DNA from: Taenia hydatigena
Taxonomy: Eukaryota; Platyhelminthes; Cestoda; Cyclophyllidea; Taeniidae
DNA length: 64,000 nucleotides
NCBI GenBank assembly: GCA_036345935.2
Contig: JADWOT020000001.1
Coordinates: 24,879,886 to 24,943,885 of the forward strand
Direction: 5' to 3'
A program made the translations under genes and the position numbers. The notes beneath the pieces are model-generated. The model was not told where the DNA came from and made no database searches. It saw only the letters and a program-made list of their open reading frames with translations. Shown here one piece after another: positions 10,723-22,245 of this stretch (positions within the stretch are counted from its first letter, which is position 1; each line of letters starts with the position of its first letter).

Positions 10723-13117
10723 CTGAAACAATCGCAAACGAAGGAACTAAACATTTTTTAGCAGTTAAGATCTGTCCATAGTACTTATACCTGCAAATGA
10801 TGTGCAGAATTAAACAGGAACTAGTCTCAAAATTAACTCCAGTAAATTAAGTGACGACTGTTTAACAGACCAAGATTTCTGGTGAGGAATGCATTGAAAT
10901 GAAAGGCAATAGAGCATATTTAAGATTAGCCTTGGTGGCGAAAACGCAATGACAAGTACGGTATTTGCGTGTTAAATCAGGAAATGTGCCGATAGGACTA
11001 GGTTTTTGGACAAATTAATGCCAAGACCAAGTTAACAAGGCGCAATAGGCATAAAAGTTACAATATTCTTTGAAAGCAAAAAACTGATGTCCAAATAAGG
11101 CAATTCTTCAAATGCTGATGCAAAGCTTGTAGAAAACAAGTCGTAAAGCAATGAATACTCAACAATGGTGCGATTTCTTGCTGCGAACTGACATGCTGGT
11201 GCTCTGATAATGTTGGATGTAAAATGGTCAAACGTGATTAACAGAGGACTTAACTAACCCTAAAATATCGCTTACAAAAAATCACGTAAATTTAGTCATG
11301 AAACGAGGCTCTTAGTATTCCTTCCTTAAAGAAATGAGGAATCTTAACAGAATTGTAATAAAACATAAAAATATGATAATCTCATGTCGAGTTCAATTTG
11401 CCATCTTGCCTATTAACCTGTACCAACCACTGATTGGCGCTAAACCTCTAGCTACATTACAATTTTAAGGCACTACTTCATTTCTCAAGAACGGGAAGTA
11501 AAAATCTTAAAAACAACCATCACAGCAAGGAGTTTTGAACAAATAGAAGGGAGGAAAACCCTATTCTTGCAAAAAAGATTCAAGATTTCGCAATTTATGT
11601 CACATTTTAGGATGCGTCAATTGTTTAGGCGATTGTTGTCATTTCTCAGCATCAACTCTTTAGAAAACAGGAGGGAGAGACGGTTGAGGAGCAATAGGAA
11701 ATCAGGCAAGAAGACGCTTAAAGCCAAGTTTTGCCTCTATAGGCAAAGCAAACCTCGGTTTGTGTCACCATTTAGTCCCACGAAAAAAACATTTGAGCTG
11801 CTTCGCATTAGAACTCTAAATCCAGCAAATAAAAACAAGGCTTGCGACGCAAAACAATTAGACCTGACACTTATATGAAAAACTTCCTGAGAATGAAACG
11901 CAAGTGTGGAGAAGCGTAAATGCTTGCGGTTACTTTTAGGAGCCGTGCCATCAACACGCAGAAATTTAATAAATTTAATTCAACCTTCAAGAGGTGATTA
12001 AGGCTGTTTGCGCTTTGCTTGCATCACAAAATTACATGGCTTGTAAAGTCTTTTGCATTTAATTTTTAAATAAGTTACACCCTTTATACCATCGGGCTAA
12101 AGAAAAATGAACAGGGATGAAAACAATTAGCATTTTAGGGCTTTTCTGTGTCCAGAACAGACTAATCCTAAAAGCGCTCGAAGTCCGCACACTTCAGTAT
12201 TTTTGGTAACAGTGCTGCATTCCAGTTGGGCAAGCTAGGAACTAACATCATGCACTTAAAAAAAGACTACAAAACTATTGTGGCCAAAAAATTATCCATA
12301 AATCATGCTTTTATTTAGGACCAAGTTAAGACACGATTTGTTTAAATGCTGAAACATGAGGCAATAGCAACTCAAGAAGAATACAATAGAACCAAAAAGG
12401 ATAAAGACACATTTAGCAAAATTTGATGATGAAGAAAAGACGGGTGTGTGGATGGCTAAATGTATAAATGGATAGCTACAAGATAGACAAACGCATGAAG
12501 AAAAATAAGCAAAAACAGATCGGTTGACTTCAAAAATGTTGGAGCGCTATCAAATGTCTGATGGTTTTATTACACCTACGAATCAACAAAGTAAGAACAG
12601 CAAAAGTGTCTGAAAACCTAGCAGTCATGACTTCTCCTGCTCAGAATTTGGCAGATCAACATGACAAAAAATGGCAAGACAAGCTCAACTTTGACAAAAG
12701 CGTGGGTGGAATACGCGTCATCTGGAACACTGGTTATCGCATCAACTCTACATCGACGCATCAACCAGCAGTGCTACATATGTGTAACGTCCACCCTTTT
12801 ATTCTATATACGATTGGTATCAGATAACGAGATCCCATTGCATTGAGTCATCTCCCAGTACAGGAGCGGAAGATTTGGGCTGTACCTGACACAAGGTTAA
12901 ATGCGTGAAGAAGTGCATGGGTTCTCGGTCGAAGCCTGATTGTAGAGGCGTCAGGATAATCTAAGACTGCTAAGGCTTAAATTTACACGACACCGATGAT
13001 ATTGGACTGCACGTACAAAAAAGGGATTTAAGTCAGAGTTTCATGCAGACATCAGATTCATCATGAGGGAAAACAACGTCTGCATGCAAAAGGCACGAGA
13101 AGCAGAGGGTTTAAAGG
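10723..13117. other. Mostly intronic or non-coding; possible weak PICK1-like remnant
   Basis: The PDZ domain and the first part of the BAR domain of the PICK1-like pseudogene should lie here or further right on the minus strand. Near 12850-12930 (minus) a frame reads THALLHAFN, loosely like the TKNLLRAF region of PICK1; this is too weak to call. The 103-codon frame at 11567-11878 (plus) is basic, with no recognised domain. Confidence 0.3.
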
Positions 13118-13202
13118 CACGACGAGGCGGATTTGAACCACCAGCCTTTGGATCACTGTCAGTATCTACAGCCTACTGTTCTACCAACTTAGCTACCACC
13201 GA
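13118..13202 (-). tRNA. tRNA-Tyr(GUA)-like sequence, probably degenerate
   Basis: On the minus strand an A box (TAGCTAAGTTGG) and a perfect B box (GGTTCAAATCC) are correctly spaced around CTGTAGA, the anticodon loop of tRNA-Tyr. Extra bases after the anticodon loop fit the short intron that eukaryotic tRNA-Tyr genes carry. The T arm pairs well (GGTGG with CCGCC) and the acceptor stem pairs mainly through wobbles. The D arm and anticodon stem have mismatches, and no long T-run terminator follows. It is most likely a tRNA pseudogene or tRNA-derived repeat. Confidence 0.45.
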
Positions 13203-14966
13203 GCGTATCCATGCTGAATAATTGCAAATGATAACAACAACAGTGATCGCAGATTACTTCCATTTAATTGCTCTTCTTGACTTTTATGGTAATGATCTGC
13301 GGTAAAGACGATTTTTCTCTACCATCCTATACCAGCACTATCGTTAACGCAAATGTGAAGGCATGTGGCGGTGTTATTCGATGTAGCTGATCCGTGCTGA
13401 GCAGGTGCATGGAAAGCCTAGTAAACTGTTGGACGGACAGCTCAGTCTCAGGACGAAAACCCACGGTGTTAAGACAAACTTCCACTTCAAGTTGGGGGCA
13501 AATACAGCTGCATTTAAAATAAGGTCTTGGACGGCACCAACTGAAGCAAACTAAAGGGCTTTAAGTGTATCGCAAATAAATTCAAAATCTTTTATTTAAA
13601 GGCAGAGTGTTGTAGTCTCATGGAACTCTTACTGAGAGATCAAAAATTGGGGAGTCCTTAGCGCATTCAATGCTCATTGCTTGTTGAGGTATAGCGTGTA
13701 TTAAACGAAGTCACTAAGTTGCGTATTTGAGAAATCTACTTTGGATGCTTTTTGTAATAACCACATTCACAATTCCAGATGCGAACAACATAATTATCAA
13801 TGCTATACAAACTATATGGACTTGTTAGGAGGATGGTCTCAAAGAATCTGATTAAAAATACATTTTTGAAGCAAGTTTTAGCTTACAAATCGACTGACTG
13901 CTCTGGTTTAATAAAATTTTCTTGGAAAGAAGTCTGCGAAGGATTGCACACGATATGGGTGGGTGTTGTATGCACTTTATGATCTCATTTCTAGTCTGAG
14001 TTTAGGGACATTTTTGCTGTTGTGTTTGTTTATTTTGAAAAATCGTCAAGACACATTCCGATGCAATATTTTTTACATTAATTGCATGGGGAACACGTAA
14101 AAGAGTTGATATCTCTGCAGTTGTGGCATGCATACCCGAACTGAGGATTTATTCTAACTTAAATACTTAACTGACCAGATAAGTGTCTCATAGAGTTGCC
14201 TGTTTGCTGAGCGAGAAGTCGGCCGAAGAATTAGTATGCACTACAGTTGAGGTATTTAAGGAGGGAAATTAATTATTTGGGAATGCTTTGTTTCCAATCC
14301 AATCTATGCATGAATGCTTACGACCACGAATGATTGCTTTGTAGCACTTCTACTTCCTATAGACAATCAAAGTGCTTTGCGGTCGACCAAATTCAGAAAA
14401 GCTTGGCTAAAAACACATTTAACGACTTTTGCATAACATTCTTAATGCCATTACATGAGGTGCACCTCTGTAAAGTGGATCAGATGTCAGTCATTGATCT
14501 CAGCATGCGCCGAATGAGCCCTCCTTAAAAGCGCTGCATTGCTCAATTCCATGACTGAGTTCATTAAATGAAGATCACTGCTCGGGTTTTGCATTCCAGC
14601 AGTAGCTCATAATATTATAGACCACTGTACTACATTCAAAACCTTCATTAAGTAGAGAAGAAAGACGTCCACCTTTGGAAAAGTCTTACGAACGGTCAAG
14701 TTTGCATTCTGAAATGATCAAAATGAAAAAAATTAAAAATAAGTTGATCACAGTACAGATTTATGCGTTAAATGCAGAAAAATTAATCCCCGTTGTATCC
14801 AAATGCCCCAAATTGGCAAAATAACTTACTCTTTGTAAGCGTTTCGAACATAGGGACACGAAAGGACCAAACATTGGCCTTAACGTTTGGTTCGCAACTC
14901 AACTTTATCGCCTTAGGCATCGTCCATCTTCAAAGATTAGCAGGAAAGATAAGGATTACTATTAAT
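13203..14966. other. No supported gene
   Basis: Short frames only. A plus-strand frame near 13275-13550 is open apart from one TGA but shows no recognisable motif. Confidence 0.4.
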
Positions 14967-15330
14967 CTAAGAACAATGGCATTCTTGGTATCTGGTCGGC
15001 AGCTGTAGCGGTCGAAATGTGATAAAACTAGCTACTTCGGGACCCTGGTAGCGCACGCTTTTATATGATGTTAAAGCTAATGGAAACCAAAGCAATCTGG
15101 CAGCGAGAAAATGCAATTCTCTCATAGCGCATTGAGCCAAGATCCACTTGGGTTCAACTTCAGTAAAGCTTTGATCAAAAGCTTGAAATGATGGCAATCC
15201 AAAGTCGGCGACCTTTACGGCGCCATCCTCATGAACGAGCGCGTCAGCTGCTCGTTGATCTCTGTGCACCACCCCCACTTTCTCAAGATACACCATACCC
15301 TTCACAACCTAGACGTGTAGCCAAACGCAT
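14967..15330 (-). pseudogene. Tyrosine kinase catalytic-domain fragment, Src-type, decayed
   Basis: The minus strand reads KGMVYLEKVGVVHRDQRAAD, then EDGAVKVADFGL, then EPKW, AMRE and a trace of TSYKSVRYQGPEV. This follows the kinase catalytic loop (HRDLRAAN in Src-family enzymes), the DFG metal-binding motif, the P+1 loop (PIKWTAPEA) and the start of the C-lobe. The catalytic-loop Asn is replaced (RAAD-A instead of RAAN-x) and Leu by Gln after HRD. The APE motif is garbled, and the segment after it is shifted and truncated. Glycine loop, VAVK lysine and SH2/SH3 domains are absent nearby. It cannot be an active kinase. RAA after HRD-x favours the Src group over CSK or receptor kinases, which have AAR. 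Confidence 0.78.
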
Positions 15331-16200
15331 TAAATACACGTATACCGTTGAACAACCCGCACTTCCTATGGAATGTCGATTCAATGTTAACAAGGTCTAC
15401 TTAGCACAAAATTAGTGCGATAAAAGAGGTTGAACCAACTATGACTAAATTCTTCTTCGTAAAATAATCGGGGCATTTCGATTTGGCGGTGTGTATGGAT
15501 AGCAATAAAAACAAACCAAATTGAAATCCACATCAAATGGCGAATGTAGGGATAATGCCCAAGAAATCACAAAGAATCGGTAAATATTATTATAAAATGA
15601 CCTAACAACTGTTATAGTTGACTTCAAAGAGATAAATAAAAGCAAAGTCAAAATAATGGCGTAAGAATCGACCAAATACTTGATAGTAAATCTAGATCCT
15701 TAGCGATTTGCGTGTGGCATACCTGCCATCACTTCTCTCGCCTGTGGGTTCTCTGATTTAATATATTAGTATTTAGTTAGTAGTAATTGATATTTCAATT
15801 CGTTAGCCATGTGCTCCTCTCCATGGTCGTGTGTGTGCGATTAACGCATCAGAAACGTCCACCTTTTGTGCTATAATGAAGTTATAAGATAAGTGTGATA
15901 AGATAGCCTACAAAAATGCTCAGCTGTGTTCACGATGCATCAACCTTCTGAGAAATTCGTGTGCAGAAGTGGAACCAAACAGTGTGTGCCATTCTCGTGA
16001 CAGCTTTCAACTTTGAAAACTTCATCATTTCCGCTACCTAATCATGCTGACGACCAGGCCAAAAACAGCTGCTGATGCCAAAACTAAGAAGTTTCTGAGC
16101 ATGCAATCGCTTTGCTGTGAGATGGACTCATCTAAGCATCAAAATTGCTCATTTTTAGCTAAATAGAATTGTGAGGATTCGACTTCACAAGCATTAAACT
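15331..16200. other. No supported gene
   Basis: AT-rich, with short frames only. Confidence 0.45.
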
Positions 16201-16203
16201 ACT

Positions 16204-17309
16204 ATGGTTAAGGTAGAGCAGACGAGTTATATGAAAAGTAAACGTATGCATTCTAAACCAGCATCCATTTTCGCCTCTTTAGACATTAGATTTTCAATCA
16301 CAATAGTATATTCAGTGAGCAATGGTTGTGTTAACATTCTCATCACCCATACAAAGCACGTGAAAGGTGTAAAAGGCGGTGGTTTAGCAAACGTGCTCTT
16401 CATTACGGTACCAAGGTGTAACCCAGACTCTTAACACCGTCAACATGTATGTAAATTCGTGGGTGGGTGAAAAGTGCTTCACCGAGTCTACCGAGACAGA
16501 ACATTTCAATAACTGCTCGTCAGAGGCCCACTTCTTTTTGCCCTCCATGAGTATCCTACCGGCGGATTGTTATGCATTACTGTGTGATGAGGATCGCATC
16601 ACATGGTCGGTAGTACCTCCAAGTTGTTGATGGTCGTTCAATATCAGCTCACAAAAGACGTCACGCTTTCAGTTTTAAAACAACAGTGAGATAATCAATC
16701 GCAAGAAGGAGTGGTGCCAAGGCATCAAGACAATCTATTAGTAATGCTGCATAAAATATTAGACCAAGCATTTCCTCCTTAGCCATTATGGATCCAGCTA
16801 TTATTCTTTGTCCTGTCTGAAAGAATGAGAGGGGAAGGGAAAGCTAGTTGATAGGGGTGATAAAATGAAATTGAATTGATAGTAAGCACTGACCTGATCA
16901 ATAATGCTAGTGAGCTGGCAAGTGTCAAGGAACTTTCTCTTAGCTCTCCTAAGGCATTCTTAAAAAGCACTAATGCGCATGAATTCGGTGATGATGAGGG
17001 CTCGTACGTTGCGTGCATCACAAGCGAAGCCGAGAATGCGCACGACATGTTTATGTGAAAGCCTGTGCATTACATCCTCTTCCTCACGAAGGGTCTGGTC
17101 GCCTGTGAGTTTGAAGCTCTATTATACTGCTACCTCCGTGCTGATCAAATAGCCTCGGTAGACCGTACCAAGATAGCTTCTTTATGATTTCCCAGACAGC
17201 TCATCGTTGGCGTCAGTCGGCGTGGATGCGCCCTAAGCAGACTCGTCTTACCGTCGATTAAGTTAGCTAGGGGAATAAATGAAGGAATGATAAAAGAAAT
17301 AAAAGAATA
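16204..17309 (+). pseudogene. Possible unidentified coding remnant with stops
   Basis: Three plus-strand segments follow one another: 16204-16434, 16445-16630 (Cys-containing, ending VVPPSC and a stop) and about 16887-17309. The last reads through ELSLSSPKAFLKSTNAHEFG and, after a TGA at 17056-17058, KPVHYILFLTKGLVACEFEA to another TGA and on to a TAG. Composition is protein-like but no motif is recognised. Frames and stops change between segments. This may be a decayed gene, exons with short introns, or chance. Confidence 0.25.
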
Positions 17310-17799
17310 GTTTAATTCTGTCATCATCTTGCACTTCTTAAGGAGTCAGGTAGACTAATGGGGGATAATTGGCGATTCTCGTCACTTCATCTTGCATAAA
17401 ATGTATTTAAGTGTGTGGAAGAATGTATGCTATCGACTGCTGCTCCAAGTGGGTTATTGCAATCACCTCCTTAGTCCAAGCAGAAAGTGAATAAGGGCTG
17501 CCCGGATCTAAAAACGACAATGCAGACATTAGCGGCCGCCTAGTTTTCTCTGATGAAGGCATTTCGTCTTGGGTTAAATGGGTATATTTACATACTAGTC
17601 TTACTCCAGATCCCTTATTTTACAATTTTTACCTAATTGCCTGTTCATTAACATAACTCACACTTTGATTGAAAATCTGAAGGGAACATGGCATTCAGTA
17701 GCAAGCCATCATATCATAAACCAAAAGCATCAAAGTAAATCTACTTTGCATAAGTGGTTGCAAAATTAAAAAGAAATTGCGAAACTGTGCTAGCTTTAA

Positions 17800-18165
17800 G
17801 TTAAGCTTAGCGAGGCAGCGAAACGGACGCACATTTAGAAATCCAAGTGAGGGAACTGTGCTCCTGCTTTACGAAGCGATGTGCGGATTCAGTTCTACTA
17901 AGAACAGCCTCAAGGTATTCCCCATCTGTATTATGAAGACTACCATGGATGCACTTTAGGTGATGCAACTCAGCGCATCCGTATAAACTGCCGACCACTA
18001 CTGCACCCACCGATCGGCAGTGTACAGTAAATTGCCTCGCAACGATACAAAGGTTTCTCATTTTAAGAGCATGCAAGGAATTCAAAAAGGAATCCGGTCT
18101 AATTTGTGAGCTCAGCTTTGTCTAATCACCTGAGATTTGGAGTGTCGTTTAGGTGGAAGTTGTGG
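17800..18165 (-). repeat. Inverted repeat D, copy 1, with conserved reading frame
   Basis: Read on the minus strand this matches 25320-25700 on the plus strand. Nucleotide landmarks are CAAATCTCAGGTGATTAGAC against TAAATCTCAGGTGGTTGGAC, and CATGCTCTTAAAATGAG against CATGCTCTTGCAATAGC. The longest frame here (18085-17810) and the one in the partner stay aligned: NTDGEYLEAVLS against NTDGGCLEAILS, and HRFVKQE against YHFVERE. A shared frame over about 90 codons hints at a coding ancestor. Function unknown. Confidence 0.7.
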
Positions 18166-18169
18166 TAAG

Positions 18170-19356
18170 TAGTAGGTAATTGGATCACAAAACATCCCGT
18201 CAGCAAACGTTTGATGTTTGATTCCAGCTGAAGGTAGATATGGAGCTAGGCCACGCAAAAGGACAATCGGTAAATTCTGGTAATGCTCGGTTATCGTCGA
18301 TTAAATTATTGAGTGGAAAAAGCGGAGAAATCAAGCATTTTATTTTCATGCGTCTAGTCGTTTGCCTTCAATTTTATAGTCCTAAGTAATTACCGACCAA
18401 TCTTAGTTTGGCTGCATTTGAGTTTAAAGCAGAAAAACAAATTGAACTAGTCGATTGAGTCATTGCGCCAAAATATCTTCAGAGTAAAACAACTGACAAA
18501 ATGAACCTCTTTGCTGCAATGATGAGCAGGACACATGCTCGACTAGCAACCTTCAAATCGGTTGATTTATTGACACTGTAGTTGGGTGCCTGGCTGAAAA
18601 TTTTGTAATCAAAGCCACGATCACTGCTGAGCGTACACAATTTGACACGCATACATAAGCCCAGACAATATAGCGTTTGATCATCAATGGTAGATTTTTC
18701 ATTAAACTTTATACCTACTCAGCGACCCTAACGAGTACATCATCTTGCTGGAAATATTTCGCAACCACAACTCATGTTTCATTTATGAGAATTCTCTATA
18801 TGCCTATCAGTCTATGAGCAAACGTCGCATTGACCTTCACATTCAACTCGCCTACTTATTAACATATAAGTGAACGGAGAAAAAAACTAGAAAAATCTGC
18901 AGTACAGACCAACGCCATTACCCACCCTATTCATAAATCGTCTTACTTAAGCAATATCTGCTGTAAGCGGACACTTAAGAATCGATACCAACTTAAAATT
19001 GTTGGGCTCGGAGCCACCTGATGGGGATAAATTATACTTCACCGATCAAATACATTGAGGGTGCATTGACCTGCACCATCGTATTATCTGCGAGGTACAG
19101 GGTTCGTCACATGAACTGCATTTCATTGTCAACCATGCTTCTTTGGGTGTTGATTATTCCCATGATATTATGATGGCATTTTGGTGATGCTTTTCTTGCA
19201 ATAATTTTAATTGTGCACAGGTGGGTATACAGAGAGGTGTTAAAAAGTAGTGCTAGATAAACTTACGCTTAGTGGATGTGAAGTGTTAGTATTGATGCAG
19301 AATCGAGAATGCGGTAAGATATGCTCCTTAACGTAGCATAATGTTAATTTCCCCAG
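18170..19356. other. No supported gene
   Basis: No open frame, repeat or RNA feature that I can support. Confidence 0.45.
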
Positions 19357-19538
19357 AGCATCTTTTTGCAGCGGTGTTCTCCGTTTCGTGGGTGAGATTT
19401 GAGGAGTACCAGAGAAATGAGTCATTTGATAGCGGGCTTGGTATGGTTACCAGATTACGATGCCTCTACTCTATCGTTGATTTATTTTACCCGGCACTGA
19501 AGTTGAAGGATACGACGAGACTTATATGCTGCATTCAG
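19357..19538 (+). CDS. Exon-like segment, unidentified
   Basis: An acceptor (AATTTCCCCAG, ending 19356) opens 60 stop-free codons that end at a donor CATTCAG|GTATAT (19538/19539), phase 2 in and phase 0 out. The peptide is mixed and globular-looking (RFEEYQRNESFDSG, then IVDLFYPALKLKD). Coding-like segments on the same strand follow at 20.8-21.2 and 21.55-21.74 kb, so these could be exons of one gene upstream of antigen gene 1, but I could not confirm phases between them. No family recognised. Confidence 0.33.
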
Positions 19539-20401
19539 GTATATTTTAATGTCAACAGGAACATAAAGGAAGCAAACATTGTAAGAGTTTGGGAATAAAT
19601 TCCAGTCATTTCTGGATGCCGCCTTCAATTGTTAGAGCTATAGCTCTTTTACTAAAGGAATGTCAATGGAATCTAGGATAATAACACACAAAGAAACTAA
19701 CGTAGTCACACATCTACCTGCAAAGCAGTAGTCCCTCCATCGCTATGGCGTGACTGTGGCATTCTCAACGGTCCGCCATTCACTTTAGTCTGCCTCAGAC
19801 CCATTCAGCGCAACTGGCCTTTTGCTGTAGCCACCCAAGTAGCAATAATTTCTAGGCACGCATATCACCGCCAATAATTTTCACGCGATTAATCTCATTC
19901 TGTCACTTCGTATTTTTAAGCTAAATAGACATAGGCTGACAGCATGATGAAGGCGATTGTGGACTCCGTTTTGCGCAATAAACTCCATGTTTAAAATTTG
20001 CGGGACACTAGGGCAGTTATTTTGGGTCTGCCTAGAACTAACAGCAGGTCAGTTACCATATTCTGTCAAATACTGTCATCACACTCAGATGATGTTTGAA
20101 TAATCCAACTCTAAAGTTGCTTCAAATGAATTCTAATGGAAGGACAAATCACTCTGCACAGTTAATGTCTCTCGGTGAAAATTTTCTCTAAGAGGCGGCG
20201 GATTTGGGGCGCAAAATGAGGGGCGTAGCAGGTGTAAGGATTGCTTCCCATCAACCGAATTACGCACGTCATATTATATGTCAAAATACGACCCACTACG
20301 GTGGATCGCGAGACGAATATTAAACAAAACAAAGCACAGTTATTCATAGGTAATCTGTTGATAAATAATATAAGCAGTTGTCACTATACCCTTAAATCTG
20401 C

Positions 20402-20641
20402 GTGGACAAACGTTACTTGCACGAGTTTCGATGCTTGACTTGGGAAGTCAAGGTAGATATAATAGTCATGGGCAGTGTTTGCTTTTATTACTCACTTTGT
20501 AAATATTATGACGAAGAAGGATTTGGTGGAATTCAGGAGCGGTTAAGGTGGCGCTATTCCGCCAATGAATTTAAGGGTACTGACAATCATCCCTGCAATT
20601 ATGTACAGGCGGAGAACAGAAATGGGAAGACAAGTTCTTAA
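20402..20641 (+). CDS. Coding-like frame, unidentified
   Basis: A plus frame of 79 codons, including YYDEEGFGGIQERLRWRY, ends in a TAA. It lies between two other plus-strand coding-like segments, but I found no clear splice sites. It may be an exon fragment or chance. Confidence 0.2.
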   Translation: MDKRYLHEFRCLTWEVKVDIIVMGSVCFYYSLCKYYDEEGFGGIQERLRWRYSANEFKGTDNHPCNYVQAENRNGKTSS

Positions 20642-20831
20642 TGAGTAAACAATGTGCACGTATTTACTGGGATTACTTTTATCATCAGCAAGTGAAATGC
20701 AATGCTTGAATGATTTCTTGCAAGTACACGGTGCTATCACAGGCCAGAAGCAAGTTTAAGATGAGGTCAGCATACTGTTTATGGCTAACCTGCACTTTTG
20801 CAACTAAAACGAGAGCCTTTTCCACAAAAAT

Positions 20832-21154
20832 AATGGTCAGCACTTTCCAATGCATCAAAACCAGGAAATGCTTTTGGCGTTAAGTTCAAAATAATAGCAC
20901 AATTCGCGATGCAACAAAATGGCGATCATTTGGACCCGGAACTGCTGAACGTCACAGAGCATTTTAAAATCTTCGCGTCAACAACAGGAAACAGCAATAC
21001 AGCAGTAGTATTTTATGCGCACAATAAAATTTTTGGGCACGTTAAAAGGCCTTACGATATCTTCCGTGATAACCGATATCAAGCATTTAACTTCAGAAGA
21101 ATAAGCGTGGGACTACTTGTGAGCAATGAGCTATTTGATAATTTCATGCCTTAA
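20832..21154 (+). CDS. Coding-like frame, possible terminal exon, unidentified
   Basis: From a TAA just before 20832 to the TAA at 21152-21154 the plus strand is open for 107 codons; an internal ATG at 20909 would give 81 residues. The peptide looks like a compact domain with alternating hydrophobic residues (FGVKFKIIAQFA, then TAVVFYAHNKIFGHV). I see no signal peptide, membrane segment or known motif, and no AATAAA close behind the stop. It lies about 1.1 kb upstream of antigen gene 1 in the same orientation. Confidence 0.35.
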
Positions 21155-21549
21155 GTGAATTCTTCATCAAGTTGAATGATATCAACAATGTCGCAGCTTG
21201 TAGATCACTCCTTGATTGAAAATGACCATACCATATGTGCAAGGATTATCCGTTTTACACAGTTGGAGTTCGGGCGACAAGCTGTTGCAGTTAATTCAGT
21301 ACATAGTGGATTATAATTAGCCAAACTTCGGCTAAATAACTTTAGTCAAATGAGGTAGCAACCTTACTGGCTGATGAGGAGGTTTGGTGGTGGTAAAGCC
21401 TTTCCTGTCAATGCGCGTTCAGTCATTGGATCTTTAAAAAGAGCAGGTAAAGCCGTTTCTCAGTAAGCATAGTCTAGAAATTACGGCTTACTTAGCATTG
21501 GAGATGTGCAATATTTGCATCTAGCTTACTGACGATGATAGCAGAGACA

Positions 21550-21735
21550 GCAATCGAATCGATTATTGCCATGGAACATAAGCGATGCGCATTATTCCAT
21601 GGTACGCCATTGCGATGCAATCAAATGCTATGCTCGGGAATTTGTAGGACGATTGGTGACTTCTTTGGCAAATGCGAAAGGCAGCAATTAGCTGTCTGCA
21701 CCAAATGGATTGGTCTGACTCACATACCCCCCATG
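21550..21735 (+). CDS. Cys-rich exon-like segment, unidentified
   Basis: A plus frame ends at a strong donor, CCCCATG|GTAAGG (21735/21736), after about 60 stop-free codons rich in cysteine (C at several points in CNQMLCSGICRT and FFGKCERQQ). The acceptor is less clear; TGATAGCAG just before 21545 is a candidate. The minus strand is also open here for 80 codons, which lowers confidence. Confidence 0.27.
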
Positions 21736-22159
21736 GTAAGGTGGATGTATGCACGGCATTTTTATTGGTCCGTTTTAGGTGGAGATCCATGAAACTGGAT
21801 TCCAATTATCCACCAATCATTGTCGGCCTCTGAAAAATCCTAGGACTAAATATGAATCCATTGTCACGCGCCATTCTCTATCCTCCACTAATGACCGATA
21901 GCATTAAATTTACCTCATCAGTTGTCTTTAATCTCAACAATTTTAAGTTTGAGCCGATTTCCGACCGCCCACCTACAGTAGCTTTAAATTAAGCAACACG
22001 GAAGATAAACGGTGTGTGGGGATGCTATTCTTAATTGCAGGTTCTTTCAAGTTGTGCCTCTGTTCACGCATATAATAATAAGAGTGGGAGTTGGGCTTGG
22101 AATTGTCTACATGATCTGACACGCCACACTCAGTAGAAGTCCCCTTACAGGCCAAGTAA

Positions 22160-22245
22160 GCGGTTGCTCATAGGTTGGTATGCGTGCAGAGTATTCATAT
22201 AAATTGCGGCGTGAGTTTTGGATACAAAGCACTTCTGGCTTAACG
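22160..22245 (+). promoter_or_regulatory. Conserved antigen-gene core promoter with TATA box (gene 1)
   Basis: TATAAA at 22198-22203 lies about 43 bases before the start codon. From TTGCTCATAGGTT through GTATTCATATAAAT and GGATACAAAGCA to ACGATG the sequence is almost the same as upstream of gene 2 (53521-53601). This is far more conserved than the introns, as expected of a shared promoter and 5' leader. Confidence 0.75.

Noticed and set aside
12850..12930. Possible earlier BAR-domain exon of the PICK1-like pseudogene
   Set aside because: Only a short loose match (LLHAF against LLRAF) that does not continue into the next expected motif.
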